Source: JBCBSK01 sp965250105
GTDB lineage: Bacteria; Pseudomonadota; Alphaproteobacteria; Rhizobiales; Tepidamorphaceae
Assembly: GCA_965250105.1 (NCBI GenBank)
Contig: OZ252290.1
Coordinates: 930,001-994,000 of the forward strand
Reading direction: 5' to 3'
DNA length: 64,000 nucleotides
The notes below the pieces were generated by a model. That model searched no databases and was not told the DNA's origin. It saw only the letters and a list, made by a program, of their open reading frames with translations. Numbering within the stretch: position 1 is the first letter of the stretch; each line of letters begins with the position of its first letter. The translations under genes were made by a program, and so were the position numbers. Below are positions 8,319 to 17,995 of this stretch, in pieces.

Positions 8319-9824
8319 ATGAAGAACCTCACCCGCTATGTGGAGTTCCACGCCCGGCTGCGACCAGACGCAGATGCTCTGGTGTTTGCCGGTGTGCACA
8401 TCTCCTGGTCAGCATTCCACGACCGCATTCTGTCCACGGCGGCGGGACTAACCAAGCGCGGTGTTGGGCCCGACACGATCGTCGCTCTGGCCATGAAGAA
8501 CAGCCCGGCCTTTCTGGAGTTGACCTACGCGCTGAGCCATATCGGCGCCGTCGCGCTGCCGCTGAACTATCGCCTCTCGCGGGACGAGGTCGGCTACATT
8601 GTTGGCCACGCTGGCGCAGCCCTGGTCTTGGCAGATGAGGAGTTGTTGGACCTTACAACAGATTTGACGATGCCGGTCCTCACGATCGATGCGGACGCGC
8701 AGCGCGATAGTCGGCGACTGTTCGGCAATGGTCGCGCCCAGGCTCCGATTGCCCCACGCGCAGGCGATGATCTCTACCGGCTAATGTATACCTCCGGCAC
8801 GACCAGTCGCCCCAAAGGCGTGATGCACACCTATGACAATCTCTACTGGAAGAATGTCGACCACATCATCGCGCTGCAATTGTCCGCCAAAGACCGACTC
8901 TGCGTCGTCGGACCGCTCTACCATGTCGGCGGCTGCGAGTTGCCGGGGCTTGCCGTGCATATGGCCGGCGGCGCGATCCTGCTCCTGCGCGATTTCGATG
9001 CGATCGCAACGCTTGACATGATCGCGACGGAACGTGCGACCGGAGTCTGGCTCGCGCCGATCATGACGAATGCAATCCTCGCGGAGCCGTCGATCAGCAC
9101 TTTCGACACATCCTGCTTGAAATGGTGCATCGCCGGCGGTGAGCGAACCCCAGAGTCCCGTATTCGCAGCTTCGTCGAGGCTTTCCCCGCCACCCGCTAT
9201 GTCGACGCCTATGGCATGACCGAAACGGTCTCCGGCGACACACTGATGGAGCCCGGCTTTGAGATCGAAAAGATCGGATCAGTTGGCCGAGCGCTGCAAT
9301 TCGTCGAGATCGAGATTCGCGATGATGCCGGGCACGCTCTCCCACCCGGCCTGGATGGCGAAATCTGCATGCGCGGCGCCAAGGTGACTCAAGGTTACTG
9401 GAAGGAACCGGACCAAACGGCCGAGGCCTTCTGGCCAGACGGGTTCCTCCGCTCCGGTGACGTTGGCCACCTGGATGACGATGGATTTCTGTATCTCACG
9501 GACCGCAAGAAAGACATGATCATTTCAGGCGGCGAGAACATTGCTGCGTCAGAGGTCGAGCGTGTCATCTATGAGCTGCCGCATGTCCTTGAGGCTGCCG
9601 TTGTTGCCCGGCCGGATGAGCGCTGGGGCGAAGTGCCGGTCGCCGTGGTGGTATTGCGCGAGGGAATGGAGCTCGATCGCGACACGCTCATTGCCCATTG
9701 CCGCGTCCATCTTGCAGGCTTCAAATGTCCCAAGGATCTGGTCATCCGGGACAGGCTGCCGCGCAATCCGTCAGGCAAGGTTTTGAAACGCATTCTCCGC
9801 GACGAGCTTGCCGGGGAGAGCTGA
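8319..9824 (+). CDS. AMP-dependent acyl-CoA synthetase/ligase
   Basis: This 501-residue adenylate-forming ligase activates a carboxylate to its CoA thioester using ATP. The P-loop motif YTSGTTSRPKGV is at 157-168, the adenine/acyl motif YGMTE follows near residue 300, and the C-terminal PSGKVLK carries the adenylation Lys (487). A GAGG ribosome binding site precedes the ATG at 8319. Length and motifs fit the FadD3/long- or medium-chain and aromatic acid ligases; the substrate is not predictable. Its place after acyl-CoA dehydrogenase suggests that it makes the first CoA ester of the pathway. Confidence 0.86.
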   Translation: MKNLTRYVEFHARLRPDADALVFAGVHISWSAFHDRILSTAAGLTKRGVGPDTIVALAMKNSPAFLELTYALSHIGAVALPLNYRLSRDEVGYIVGHAGAALVLADEELLDLTTDLTMPVLTIDADAQRDSRRLFGNGRAQAPIAPRAGDDLYRLMYTSGTTSRPKGVMHTYDNLYWKNVDHIIALQLSAKDRLCVVGPLYHVGGCELPGLAVHMAGGAILLLRDFDAIATLDMIATERATGVWLAPIMTNAILAEPSISTFDTSCLKWCIAGGERTPESRIRSFVEAFPATRYVDAYGMTETVSGDTLMEPGFEIEKIGSVGRALQFVEIEIRDDAGHALPPGLDGEICMRGAKVTQGYWKEPDQTAEAFWPDGFLRSGDVGHLDDDGFLYLTDRKKDMIISGGENIAASEVERVIYELPHVLEAAVVARPDERWGEVPVAVVVLREGMELDRDTLIAHCRVHLAGFKCPKDLVIRDRLPRNPSGKVLKRILRDELAGES

Positions 9825-9898
9825 GCCCGCTTCTTGCGAGCCAGCGTCGATGAACGGTAGGACTAGATCAGGACCAACAGCCTATCGCCGGAGAATAC

Positions 9899-10567
9899 AT
9901 GGCCCAGGCTTCGATCGTCGCCAAGCGCAAGAAGCGCCCAACGCGCCAGGAAAAGGCGGAACAAACCTATCAGAGGCTGATGGATGCGGCTGCAGAGGTG
10001 GTTGGCGAGCAAGGCTATGCGCAGGCCTCGATCGCCAAAATCACCGACCGCGCCGGCATCGCCCATGGGACGTTCTACAACTATTTCGAGGACCGCCAAG
10101 CGCTGTTCGATGCGCTTCTGCCCCATGTCGGCCATCAGATGACCGACTATATCACCAATGCGATCCTCGATGCCGGTTTCGGGCCGGATCGGGAAGTGGC
10201 GCGATTCCGAGCTTTCTGCACCTATCTCATCGACAATCCGGGCTTTTATCGCATCCTGTTCGAGGCGGAAGTCTTCGCCCCCCGCGCTCACGCAGCTCAT
10301 ATCGACCGACTGGTGGATGGCTACCGGCGAGCCTTCGAGCGCTCCATCGAACGTGGCGATATTGCAGAATATGACCCGGCTGAACTCGAAACCGTGATTT
10401 TCGCCCTGCTCGGCGCCCGCGCCTATGTCGCCATGCGGTTCGTTGCCGAGAACGGCTCAGGTCCGAAAACTCCGGCAATCCCCGACAGCGCCATCAGTGC
10501 CTACGAAAAACTTATGCGGCGCGGCCTGTTCGGCAAGCCAAACATAGGCACATCTCACGACAGCTAA
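9899..10567 (+). CDS. TetR/AcrR-family transcriptional regulator
   Basis: This 222-residue protein has a basic N-terminal arm, a TetR helix-turn-helix (about 43-64, with ASIAKITDRAGIAHGTFYNY) and a helical ligand-binding C-terminal domain. It is encoded 74 bases after the acyl-CoA ligase on the same strand and immediately before the importer operon. It is the only regulator between 2 and 18 kb, and three copies of a palindrome lie at the other promoters of this region, so it probably represses these operons until a pathway acyl-CoA or acid binds. I see no copy of the palindrome directly upstream of its own start. Confidence 0.87.
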   Translation: MAQASIVAKRKKRPTRQEKAEQTYQRLMDAAAEVVGEQGYAQASIAKITDRAGIAHGTFYNYFEDRQALFDALLPHVGHQMTDYITNAILDAGFGPDREVARFRAFCTYLIDNPGFYRILFEAEVFAPRAHAAHIDRLVDGYRRAFERSIERGDIAEYDPAELETVIFALLGARAYVAMRFVAENGSGPKTPAIPDSAISAYEKLMRRGLFGKPNIGTSHDS

Positions 10568-10701
10568 GCTGCGGCCAACGCGGACAGACAGCCCCCCAAA
10601 GCCCCGATTGCTTTACGCCTCACCTACTCCAAGGTGATCGAGGCGCGATCCTTATCGCCTACCTACCATCACCCCGGATCACAATACGCAGATGCATATT
10701 G

Positions 10702-10722
10702 TGACAAATGATTCATAAGTCA
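10702..10722. promoter_or_regulatory. Putative TetR operator, copy B
   Basis: This is a second exact match to the dyad TGAC-N3-TGANTCA-N3-GTCA, 142 bases upstream of the binding-protein gene at 10865. A TTGACA hexamer at 10730-10735 follows it at nearly the same spacing as at copy A, and the shared match extends on both sides (GTGAC on the left, ATTGACAA on the right). It lies 135 bases after the TetR stop codon. Confidence 0.65.
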
Positions 10723-10864
10723 TTTTTTATTGACAAGCTGTCGCAGCCCTCGCACACTCCCGATCAAGAACAAACCGCATGCCTTGGGCCTTAGAGCATT
10801 GAAACCAAGACACGCGCAGACGACGCCAACACTCAAAACCGGCGTCATTGACGGGAGGAGACAC

Positions 10865-12154
10865 ATGACTTCGAACGACGATACGTCATGCAACGGTCAG
10901 GATAAGCTCAACCGGCGCACGGTTCTCAAAGGCGCCGCCGCGACGACACTTGCCGCCGGCACGCTCGGCTTCCCCGCCATCCTGCGCGCCTCGACCGAAC
11001 CGATCCGGATTGGCGTCACGACGATCCTGTCGGGACGCGTCGCGATCCTTGGCCAATCCTCTCTGGCCGGCATGCAGATTCCGGTCGACGAGATCAACGC
11101 CGACGGTGGCATTGATGGGCGGATGATCGAAATCGTCAGCCGTGACTCCGCCGCCAAGCCCGACGAGGCAGCCCGGTTCACGCGTGAACTCGTCAACAAT
11201 ATCGGGTGCGACATCCTTTTGAACGCAGAAGCCTCAGGTGCCAGCTTTGCCGTCAACGAGGTTGCTCGCGACATTGGCCGGTTCTGCGTTCATTCCGTGT
11301 CGGAGACATCCTCGCTGACTGCCGACCCGCAGAACCGGATCCCTTGGGTCTTCCGCTCTGCACGTCAAGGCATCCACGACGCGGTTGTCGGCGGCCTCTA
11401 TGCCGCCGAAGTCGCCAAGGCGAACGGACTGACGCGCTGGGCGACCTGCTCGCCGGACTACGCCTATGGCCGTGATACGACAGCCGAGTTCATGCAGTAT
11501 GTGAAGCTCTTCGCGCCAGACATCGAGATCATCGAACAAACCTGGCCAAAGCTGTTCCAGCCCGACTACACCGAAAACATCACCGCTCTTCTGAACAGCG
11601 CGCCGGACGCGGTCTATTCAGCGCTCTGGGGTGGCGATCTTGTAGCGTTCCTAGACCAGGCGAGCCTTTACGGTCTGTTCGAGCAGTTCGAGTCCTTCTC
11701 GGTCAACCTCACCGACTATCCGGTTCTGACCGCGGTCGACAATCTACCCGAAGGTGTCCATGGCGGTGGCCGCTATCACAAGGACATACCCAACACGGAC
11801 GGCAACGAGGCCTGGTATCAGACCTTCGTCGAGCAGTCGGACGTCCTGCCAACGAACTGGGCCTGGCAGGCCGATACCGCGATGCGCTTCATTATAGCAG
11901 CCTTGAAGGAAACCGGCGGCAACACCGATCCCGAGATGCTTGCCGAAGCCACCGCAGGCCGCACGATCGACTCTCCCTTCGGCGTCGACGGCACTCTGAC
12001 CATGCGGGAAGAGGACAACACGCTGATCAACTATGCCGCAGCCTGGGGCAAGACGATTTCTGAAGAACCCTACATCGTCGATCTTCAGTCCCAGTCCTGG
12101 GATCAGATCACCGAGCTTGAGCGGGCCTGGAAAGAGGAAAAGGGCTTTCTCTAG
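10865..12154 (+). CDS. ABC transporter substrate-binding protein (Liv/urea type), Tat signal
   Basis: This 429-residue periplasmic binding protein belongs to the type-1 fold of branched-chain amino acid and related amide or acid importers. The ATG at 10865 follows GGGAGGAG. The N-terminus carries a twin-arginine-like signal (NRRTVLKG followed by a hydrophobic stretch and ILRAS). The mature protein starts with IRIGVTTILSGRVAILGQS, the standard opening strand and ligand loop. It heads the importer operon. Given its neighbours, it probably captures the carboxylate that is degraded by this cluster rather than leucine. Confidence 0.87.
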   Translation: MTSNDDTSCNGQDKLNRRTVLKGAAATTLAAGTLGFPAILRASTEPIRIGVTTILSGRVAILGQSSLAGMQIPVDEINADGGIDGRMIEIVSRDSAAKPDEAARFTRELVNNIGCDILLNAEASGASFAVNEVARDIGRFCVHSVSETSSLTADPQNRIPWVFRSARQGIHDAVVGGLYAAEVAKANGLTRWATCSPDYAYGRDTTAEFMQYVKLFAPDIEIIEQTWPKLFQPDYTENITALLNSAPDAVYSALWGGDLVAFLDQASLYGLFEQFESFSVNLTDYPVLTAVDNLPEGVHGGGRYHKDIPNTDGNEAWYQTFVEQSDVLPTNWAWQADTAMRFIIAALKETGGNTDPEMLAEATAGRTIDSPFGVDGTLTMREEDNTLINYAAAWGKTISEEPYIVDLQSQSWDQITELERAWKEEKGFL

Positions 12155-12267
12155 GCCCGATCCTCGCCTCTTGCTCCTTCGCCGGCGGGACACTCCGCCC
12201 GCTGGCTTTCTCCCCTTAAACCTGCATGCCGGTTGGACCTAGCGCGTCCCGGCATAATGGCCCCGGC

Positions 12268-13176
12268 ATGATTGAGTTCGACGCCCTCGCAACATGCTTT
12301 TCAAGCTCCGCCTGCCTGGTGAACCAGGTGTCGAGCGGGCTGATCATCGGCATGCTTTTGTTCCTCGTCGCCTCCGGCGTAACGCTAATCTTCGGCGTTC
12401 TGCATGTGATCAACTTCGCCCATGGCTCGTTCTACATGCTGGGCGCCTATTTCGCGTACACGGTCTATGCCGGCACCGAGAACTTCTTTCTCGCAGCCGT
12501 CGCCGGCGCGGTCGGGGCAGGGATCGCAGGCATCATCTTCGAACGATTGCTGATGAGCCGGGTCTATGGCCAGGACATCCTGATGCAGCTTTTGGTCTGC
12601 TATGCCGTGATCCTGATCGTCGATGATCTGGTGAAGATTATCTGGGGTGCGGAATACCTCGCTATGGGTGTGCCGGACGAGTTCCGCGTGCCGCCCTGGC
12701 GGGTCGCCGGCGGGTTTATTCCCCCCTTCTACCTGTTCCTCGTCGCAGCGTCCGTCATGATCGGCATTGGCACGCTGATCCTCGTGACGCGCACCCGCTT
12801 CGGCCGCATCGTCCGGGCGGCAGCTCATAACCCGGCCATGGTGTCCGCGCTCGGCATCCGCGTGCCGCTCTACTTCGCGCTTCTGTTCGGCCTTGGCTGT
12901 GCGCTGGCCGGTGTCGCGGGTGCGCTCGCCGCCCCCGTCCGCTCGCTGACGCCCGGCATGGGCTTCGGCATCCTGGTCGAGAGCTTCATCGTCACTGTCA
13001 TCGGCGGAATGGGCTCGATCCCGGGCGCCTTCGTGGCAGCCATCATTCTTGGCCTGACACGCTCTTTCGGCAGCGTCGGCTTCCCACTCTTCGTCGACGG
13101 GGCGATGTTCTTGATGATGGCGCTCGTCCTGATCTTTCGCCCAACAGGGCTGCTCGGTCGTGGGGTGCTGAAATGA
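12268..13176 (+). CDS. Branched-chain-type ABC transporter permease (LivH-like)
   Basis: This is a 302-residue inner-membrane permease of the LivH family with about eight hydrophobic segments and the conserved NFAHGSFYMLGAY motif early in the protein. A further conserved stretch, VRAAAHNPAMVSALGI, corresponds to the coupling region for the ATPase. The ATG at 12268 is preferred over an upstream in-frame ATG because the membrane segment follows directly. Its stop overlaps the next permease start by four bases. Confidence 0.87.
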   Translation: MIEFDALATCFSSSACLVNQVSSGLIIGMLLFLVASGVTLIFGVLHVINFAHGSFYMLGAYFAYTVYAGTENFFLAAVAGAVGAGIAGIIFERLLMSRVYGQDILMQLLVCYAVILIVDDLVKIIWGAEYLAMGVPDEFRVPPWRVAGGFIPPFYLFLVAASVMIGIGTLILVTRTRFGRIVRAAAHNPAMVSALGIRVPLYFALLFGLGCALAGVAGALAAPVRSLTPGMGFGILVESFIVTVIGGMGSIPGAFVAAIILGLTRSFGSVGFPLFVDGAMFLMMALVLIFRPTGLLGRGVLK

Positions 13177-14219
13177 CGTTGACCCCTTCCTTCCGGCGCG
13201 ACTTCTTGATCGCCGCCGCGGGTCTTGTCCTTTTGCTGGCGGTTGGCTTGTTCATCGACCACCCTTGGCCGCGCGACTTCCTAACCGCTGTCTTCGCCTA
13301 TGGCCTCCTGGCCATGTCGCTCAACCTTCTGATCGGCTATACGGGCCTGATCTCGTTTGGGCATGCGGCGTTTTTCGCCTTTGGCGGCTATTGCTTCGGC
13401 CTTCTATTGCAGTCGGATGCCTTCCTCTCCGGCATGGGGGGTGCGGCGATCCCGGTAGCCCTCGTCCTAGCAATCGCCGGCACGGCATTCTATTCCCTGA
13501 TCATCGGGGCGATCTGCGTCAGGTTGAGCGAGATTTACTTCGCCTTCCTGACGCTGGCCTTCCAGATGTTCCTCTATAGCCTGATCATTAGCTGGGTCGA
13601 TCTGACAGGTGGCGATCAAGGACTGATGGGCGGTATCCCGCGCCCGGTCTTTCTCGGCATCGACCTCTCAGACCAGATCCATCGCTATGTCTTCTGCGCC
13701 GCGCTTTTCGTCGCGTGCCTCGTTTTCCTGCGCGTCGTGACAGAGAGCAGCTTCGGCTACACCTTGCGCATGATCCGCGATAATCCGCAGCGCGCGGCCT
13801 TTCTTGGCATCAACGTCTTTCGGGTCAAGCTGATCTGTTTCGTCATCGCAGGTTCGGTCGCAGGCATCGGCGGCATCATCCTGGCGCTGTTCACCTCGGG
13901 CGCCTATCCGGAATGGGCCTTCTGGGCGCAGTCGGGCGAAGCGATTTTCATGATCATGCTCGGCGGGCTGACCGTGTTCGTCGGCCCGCTCGTCGGAGCA
14001 ATCGTGCTTATCCTGCTGAACGACATGGTGCAGCTCTACACGTCACATACAGAGCTTGTGACCGGCATCGTCATCCTCGCCGTCGTCCTTGGTCTGCGCA
14101 AAGGCATCCTCGACTTCGTCAAGGACGACATCATCGAGCCCTATCTCGAACGTCGCCGCGGCGGAGACCCCAATGCCTCGACAGAGACACGCGCGCTCGG
14201 TGACGGAGCCGAGACATGA
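13173..14219 (+). CDS. Branched-chain-type ABC transporter permease (LivM-like)
   Basis: This 348-residue LivM-family permease pairs with the preceding LivH-like protein to form the transmembrane channel. It has about nine membrane segments, the motif LNLLIGYTGLISFGHAAFF, and the coupling helix MIRDNPQRAAFLGI. It overlaps its upstream neighbour by ATGA and overlaps the SDR downstream in the same way, so translation is coupled. Confidence 0.87.
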   Translation: MTLTPSFRRDFLIAAAGLVLLLAVGLFIDHPWPRDFLTAVFAYGLLAMSLNLLIGYTGLISFGHAAFFAFGGYCFGLLLQSDAFLSGMGGAAIPVALVLAIAGTAFYSLIIGAICVRLSEIYFAFLTLAFQMFLYSLIISWVDLTGGDQGLMGGIPRPVFLGIDLSDQIHRYVFCAALFVACLVFLRVVTESSFGYTLRMIRDNPQRAAFLGINVFRVKLICFVIAGSVAGIGGIILALFTSGAYPEWAFWAQSGEAIFMIMLGGLTVFVGPLVGAIVLILLNDMVQLYTSHTELVTGIVILAVVLGLRKGILDFVKDDIIEPYLERRRGGDPNASTETRALGDGAET

Positions 14220-15004
14220 GCGCCACCCCCCTCGCAAACAAGGTCGCAGTTGTTACCGGCGGCGCCAGCGGTATCGGCGAGGCTTGCGCCCGCCTGCTCG
14301 CGGCGCGCGGCGCCCGGGTGGCGGTGGCCGACGTCAATGGTGCGGCAGCACAGACCGTCGCGGATGATATCAGCGGCATCGCGATTGAACTCGATGTCAG
14401 TGATGAACAAGCGGTCGCCGATCTCGCCACGCGCATCGAGACAGAGCTAGGACCGTGTGATGTCCTGGTAACGTCGGCCGGCCTGGTGCAGCCACCCCTA
14501 CCACCCAGTGACCTGCCGATGGCGCTCTATGACCGGATCGTCGCGGTCAACCTGCGCGGCACCTATCTGTGCGCGCGCGCCTTCGGAGAGCGCATGGCCG
14601 CGCGCGGCTCAGGCAGCATCGTGACCATCAGTTCGATCACAGCGGAACGGTCAGTCCCGCTCCATGCCTATGCGCCAACCAAGGCGGCGGTAACCAATCT
14701 CACCATGGGACTTGCCGGTGAATGGGGCCGTGCTGGCGTTCGGGTCAACACGATCGAGCCCGGCTACGTTTTGACGCCGGCGATCCGCGATCAAATCGAA
14801 AAGGGGCATCGCGACCCGACGCTTCTCGCCGAGAACTCGTGTCTCGGACGCATGATCGATCCTGACGAGATCGCCATGGCCGTCGCCTTCCTGGCCTCCG
14901 ATGAAGCCTCCGCGATCACCGGCATCGCGCTTCCCGTTGATGCAGGCTTCTTCTGCACCGGCTCTTGGGCGCCCTATGGCGGCGTGCGGGCACACGAGGC
15001 TTAA
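14216..15004 (+). CDS. Short-chain dehydrogenase/reductase (SDR) inside transporter operon
   Basis: This is a 262-residue classical SDR with the cofactor motif GGASGIG, the tetrad Asn in VAVNLRGT, and Ser/Tyr/Lys in SSITA and YAPTK. It overlaps the LivM-like gene by four bases and lies between the permease and ATPase genes of the importer, so it must be co-expressed with uptake. It is a paralogue of the SDR at 2161-2931 but keeps the catalytic Asn that the other has lost. It may oxidise the imported compound or a hydroxyacyl-CoA derived from it. Confidence 0.87.
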   Translation: MSATPLANKVAVVTGGASGIGEACARLLAARGARVAVADVNGAAAQTVADDISGIAIELDVSDEQAVADLATRIETELGPCDVLVTSAGLVQPPLPPSDLPMALYDRIVAVNLRGTYLCARAFGERMAARGSGSIVTISSITAERSVPLHAYAPTKAAVTNLTMGLAGEWGRAGVRVNTIEPGYVLTPAIRDQIEKGHRDPTLLAENSCLGRMIDPDEIAMAVAFLASDEASAITGIALPVDAGFFCTGSWAPYGGVRAHEA

Positions 15005-15009
15005 GTCGC

Positions 15010-15789
15010 ATGCTGCATCTCCGAAACGTCAAAAAAAGCTTCGGCGGCGTGGTCGCGACGAACGACGTGACACTGGACTTCCCGTCCGGCTCGCTCAGCG
15101 CTGTCATCGGCCCGAATGGTGCCGGCAAGACCACCCTGTTCAACCTGATCACCGGCCATCTTGTCCCCGACAGCGGCGAGATCGAACTGTCCGGCGAGGA
15201 TCTCGTCGGGCGGTCGCCGCGCGAGATCGTCCACAAAGGCGTCGGCCGCGCGTTCCAGGTCGCGAGCATTTTCCCGAGCTTCACCGTGGCCGATGCCATC
15301 ATGGGCTCTGTTGCCTCGCATCAGGAAACATCGGAAAAGCTGTTCACGGCGTTTCCGCCACCCAATGTCAAACGGCGGGCCGAGGAACTCATTGATCTCC
15401 TCGGCCTCAATGCCGTCGCAAGCCGCAAGTGCGCCAACATCTCCCATGGCGACCAGAAACTGCTCGATATCGGCCTGGCGCTGGCGCTGGAGCCACGCGT
15501 TCTTCTGCTCGACGAGCCGACCGCCGGCATGGGCCCCGAAGAACGCTGGCAGATGATCCGCACGGTGCATCGCCTGTGGACCGAAGGCCATATGACGCTT
15601 GTCTTCATCGAGCATGACATGGACATCGTTTTCGAGGTCGCCGAGACCATCCACGTCCTGCGCTATGGCGCGGTGATTGCCAGCGGCGATGCCGACCATA
15701 TTCGTGGCCACCCGGAGGTCATCGAGGCCTATCTCGGTGAGGACCATTCCGCGCCGCAGGCCGCCCCCGCCGAGGAGGCCGCGCGATGA
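15010..15789 (+). CDS. Branched-chain-type ABC transporter ATPase (LivG-like)
   Basis: This 259-residue ATPase powers the importer from the cytoplasmic face. The Walker A motif GPNGAGKT is at 34-41, the signature is SHGDQK in place of LSGGQ (typical of LivG proteins), and the Walker B is LLLDEPTAGM. The start at 15010 is five bases after the SDR stop. Its last codons overlap the LivF-like gene (ATGA). Confidence 0.87.
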   Translation: MLHLRNVKKSFGGVVATNDVTLDFPSGSLSAVIGPNGAGKTTLFNLITGHLVPDSGEIELSGEDLVGRSPREIVHKGVGRAFQVASIFPSFTVADAIMGSVASHQETSEKLFTAFPPPNVKRRAEELIDLLGLNAVASRKCANISHGDQKLLDIGLALALEPRVLLLDEPTAGMGPEERWQMIRTVHRLWTEGHMTLVFIEHDMDIVFEVAETIHVLRYGAVIASGDADHIRGHPEVIEAYLGEDHSAPQAAPAEEAAR

Positions 15790-16502
15790 GCGATCCCGGT
15801 CTTCTGACCCTGGATAAGGTCGATGTGTTCTATGGCGCGTCCCAGATCCTGTTTGACCTCGATCTGTCCGTTCCGAAGGGGCGCACGGTCGCTCTTCTCG
15901 GCCGCAACGGCGCCGGCAAGAGCACGACGCTCAAGGCAATCGCCGGGATCGCACCACCGAAGACCGGTGAGATCCGCCTTGCCGGTGACAAGATCTCGGG
16001 CGCCCGGTCCGACATCATCGCCCGCGCCGGGATCGGTTACGTACCGGAAGACCGCCAAGTCTTCCCCAATCACAGCGTCGACGAAAATCTCGACATCGGC
16101 CTGAAGCGCGGCCGGCACGGCCAGACCGACTGGACGCGCGACAAGGTCTACGAGGCGTTCCCGATCCTGGCCCGTCTTCGGACCAGACAAGCTGGTCTCC
16201 TTTCCGGCGGCGAGCAGCAGATGCTGACCATCGCGCGAACCCTGATCGGCAATCCTGAAATCCTGTTGCTCGACGAGCCGTCGGAGGGGCTGGCGCCGAT
16301 CATCGTCCAGGCGATCGGCGATCTGATCCGGCGACTACGAGACATGGGCGTAACGATCCTGCTGGCCGAACAGAACATGCGCTTCTGCCTCGGCGTTGCC
16401 GAGGATGCCGCCGTCATCGACAAGGGTTCGATCGTGTTTCGCGGTACGATCGACGAATTGCGCGCCAATCAGGAGGTCACAAAGCGCTATCTCGCGCTGT
16501 GA
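15786..16502 (+). CDS. Branched-chain-type ABC transporter ATPase (LivF-like)
   Basis: This is the second ATPase of the importer, 238 residues. It has Walker A GRNGAGKST, signature LLSGGEQQM, Walker B LLLDEPSEGL and the switch His region near AEQNM. It ends the operon that begins at 10865. A convergent MmgE/PrpD gene ends 26 bases further on, leaving no room for a long terminator. Confidence 0.87.
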   Translation: MSDPGLLTLDKVDVFYGASQILFDLDLSVPKGRTVALLGRNGAGKSTTLKAIAGIAPPKTGEIRLAGDKISGARSDIIARAGIGYVPEDRQVFPNHSVDENLDIGLKRGRHGQTDWTRDKVYEAFPILARLRTRQAGLLSGGEQQMLTIARTLIGNPEILLLDEPSEGLAPIIVQAIGDLIRRLRDMGVTILLAEQNMRFCLGVAEDAAVIDKGSIVFRGTIDELRANQEVTKRYLAL

Positions 16503-16527
16503 TTCTTTTCCCTCGGCGCGCCCTGCC

Positions 16528-17892
16528 CTACTCGGCCGCCCGTCTCATCCGACCAAGCTCGGCAAAGGCTGAGAGCGCGTCGTCGATCGACCCGTCCGGC
16601 AGATCGCGGCAGAACGCCTCCAGTCGGTCATAGGCTGAAGCTGGGACGCCGGTTTCCGCACCAATGCCGCGGATCAGCTCCGAGGTTCGTGTCCAATCGA
16701 AGGCATAGTCACGCGCGGTCATCTTGAGATCTTCGACGATAGACGCCCCATCCTCGGTTTCGACCTGAATACGGCAGGACAGGATCGGGATCTCGGGATC
16801 GGACACGAGCGTCACCCGATCGACAAGTCCATTCACGATAGCATCGTCATAGGTCGTCATGTGCCGCATCGATGGCGCGCCATGGACCAGCGTCGTCGCG
16901 ATGCAGAATGGGATGCTCATCAAGGTGCCGGAAATCGTCGAGAACGGGCCGCAAGCGTCCATGCCCGCATAGCCGGTCTCATAGGGATTCATCGTCACGG
17001 TGACGCGCGCTAGGTCGCCGCGTCCGCCGAGCACGTCGTGCAGCTTCAACGCCGCTGTCACTGGCGACTGGTTGAACGCGCAGACGGGAAACGGCTTGAA
17101 CGCGACACGAAAGATCTTCCAGTCCGTGCCGATCTTTGCCGTCAGACCGGCAACGTCCACCTGAGTGCGCGCCAGCGCCGGGATCAACCCGGCCTTACCT
17201 TCTATGGCGTGCGGGGCGGTCACGGCACCGGCGCGGGCGAGTTCCGCCGCGACAAAGCCTGAACGGGCAACCATGCCAACCTGGTAGCGCCATTCGTCGG
17301 TCCCGTCGGCAAAAGCCTGCAAGTTGCCACCAGTGAAAGAGGCCGCCAAGGCGAGCGCTGACGCAACCCGGTCGGCCGGGAGCTCCATGAGACGTGCCGC
17401 TGCGGCGGCGCAGGCGATCGGCCCATAGACCGTCGAAGCCCGCAATCCCACCGGTGTCGTATCGCCGGCATGGGCCTCCTCCAGAAGGCCGCCAATCTCA
17501 TAGCCTGCGACCATCGCCGGCAGCAGCCGATCGAGCGGATAACCACCAGCTTCGATCATCGCGGTCAGGAGCGGGATCAGCTCTGCCCCGAGATGGGCGG
17601 CACCGGACGCATCCTCCTGTGCCCGCCCATGAAACAGTGCGGCATTGGCAAGCATCGCGCTGGCCGCCGACGTCCTGCGGCCATCCCCGAGTAAAGTCGC
17701 GCCATCGGGCCGTTCGCCGTCCATCGCAAGAGCGGCCTCCCGCGCCACCGGCGCGTATGGCGTGTCGTGGCAACCGATGCCGACACCATAACCGTTCAAC
17801 AGGCAGATCCGCGCCCGCTCCTGCACTTCATCTGGGATCGTTTCACGAGAGAGGCCGCTGACAAACCGACCGAATGCGTGGACCAGCGACAT
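16528..17892 (-). CDS. MmgE/PrpD family protein
   Basis: This 454-residue protein belongs to the MmgE/PrpD family, which includes 2-methylcitrate dehydratase and cis-aconitate decarboxylase. It shows the two-part arrangement of the family: an all-helical N-terminal domain (with HGRAQEDASGAAH where many members have HALDFDD) and a C-terminal alpha/beta lid. The altered HGRAQED motif suggests a substrate other than methylcitrate. It is transcribed toward the importer operon and has a degraded copy of the shared dyad 104 bases upstream of its start, so it probably belongs to the same regulon. It may dehydrate or decarboxylate a branched acid. Confidence 0.82.
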   Translation of the reverse strand: MSLVHAFGRFVSGLSRETIPDEVQERARICLLNGYGVGIGCHDTPYAPVAREAALAMDGERPDGATLLGDGRRTSAASAMLANAALFHGRAQEDASGAAHLGAELIPLLTAMIEAGGYPLDRLLPAMVAGYEIGGLLEEAHAGDTTPVGLRASTVYGPIACAAAAARLMELPADRVASALALAASFTGGNLQAFADGTDEWRYQVGMVARSGFVAAELARAGAVTAPHAIEGKAGLIPALARTQVDVAGLTAKIGTDWKIFRVAFKPFPVCAFNQSPVTAALKLHDVLGGRGDLARVTVTMNPYETGYAGMDACGPFSTISGTLMSIPFCIATTLVHGAPSMRHMTTYDDAIVNGLVDRVTLVSDPEIPILSCRIQVETEDGASIVEDLKMTARDYAFDWTRTSELIRGIGAETGVPASAYDRLEAFCRDLPDGSIDDALSAFAELGRMRRAAE

Positions 17893-17995
17893 AGACTTTC
17901 TCCGCTCGTCTGAAATTGCATCGAAGAAGGCGGGCCTGCGTCAGGATCGAGGCGCCTCGTATTCTGAGCGGAAGCCTATCAACAAAGAAAATATA

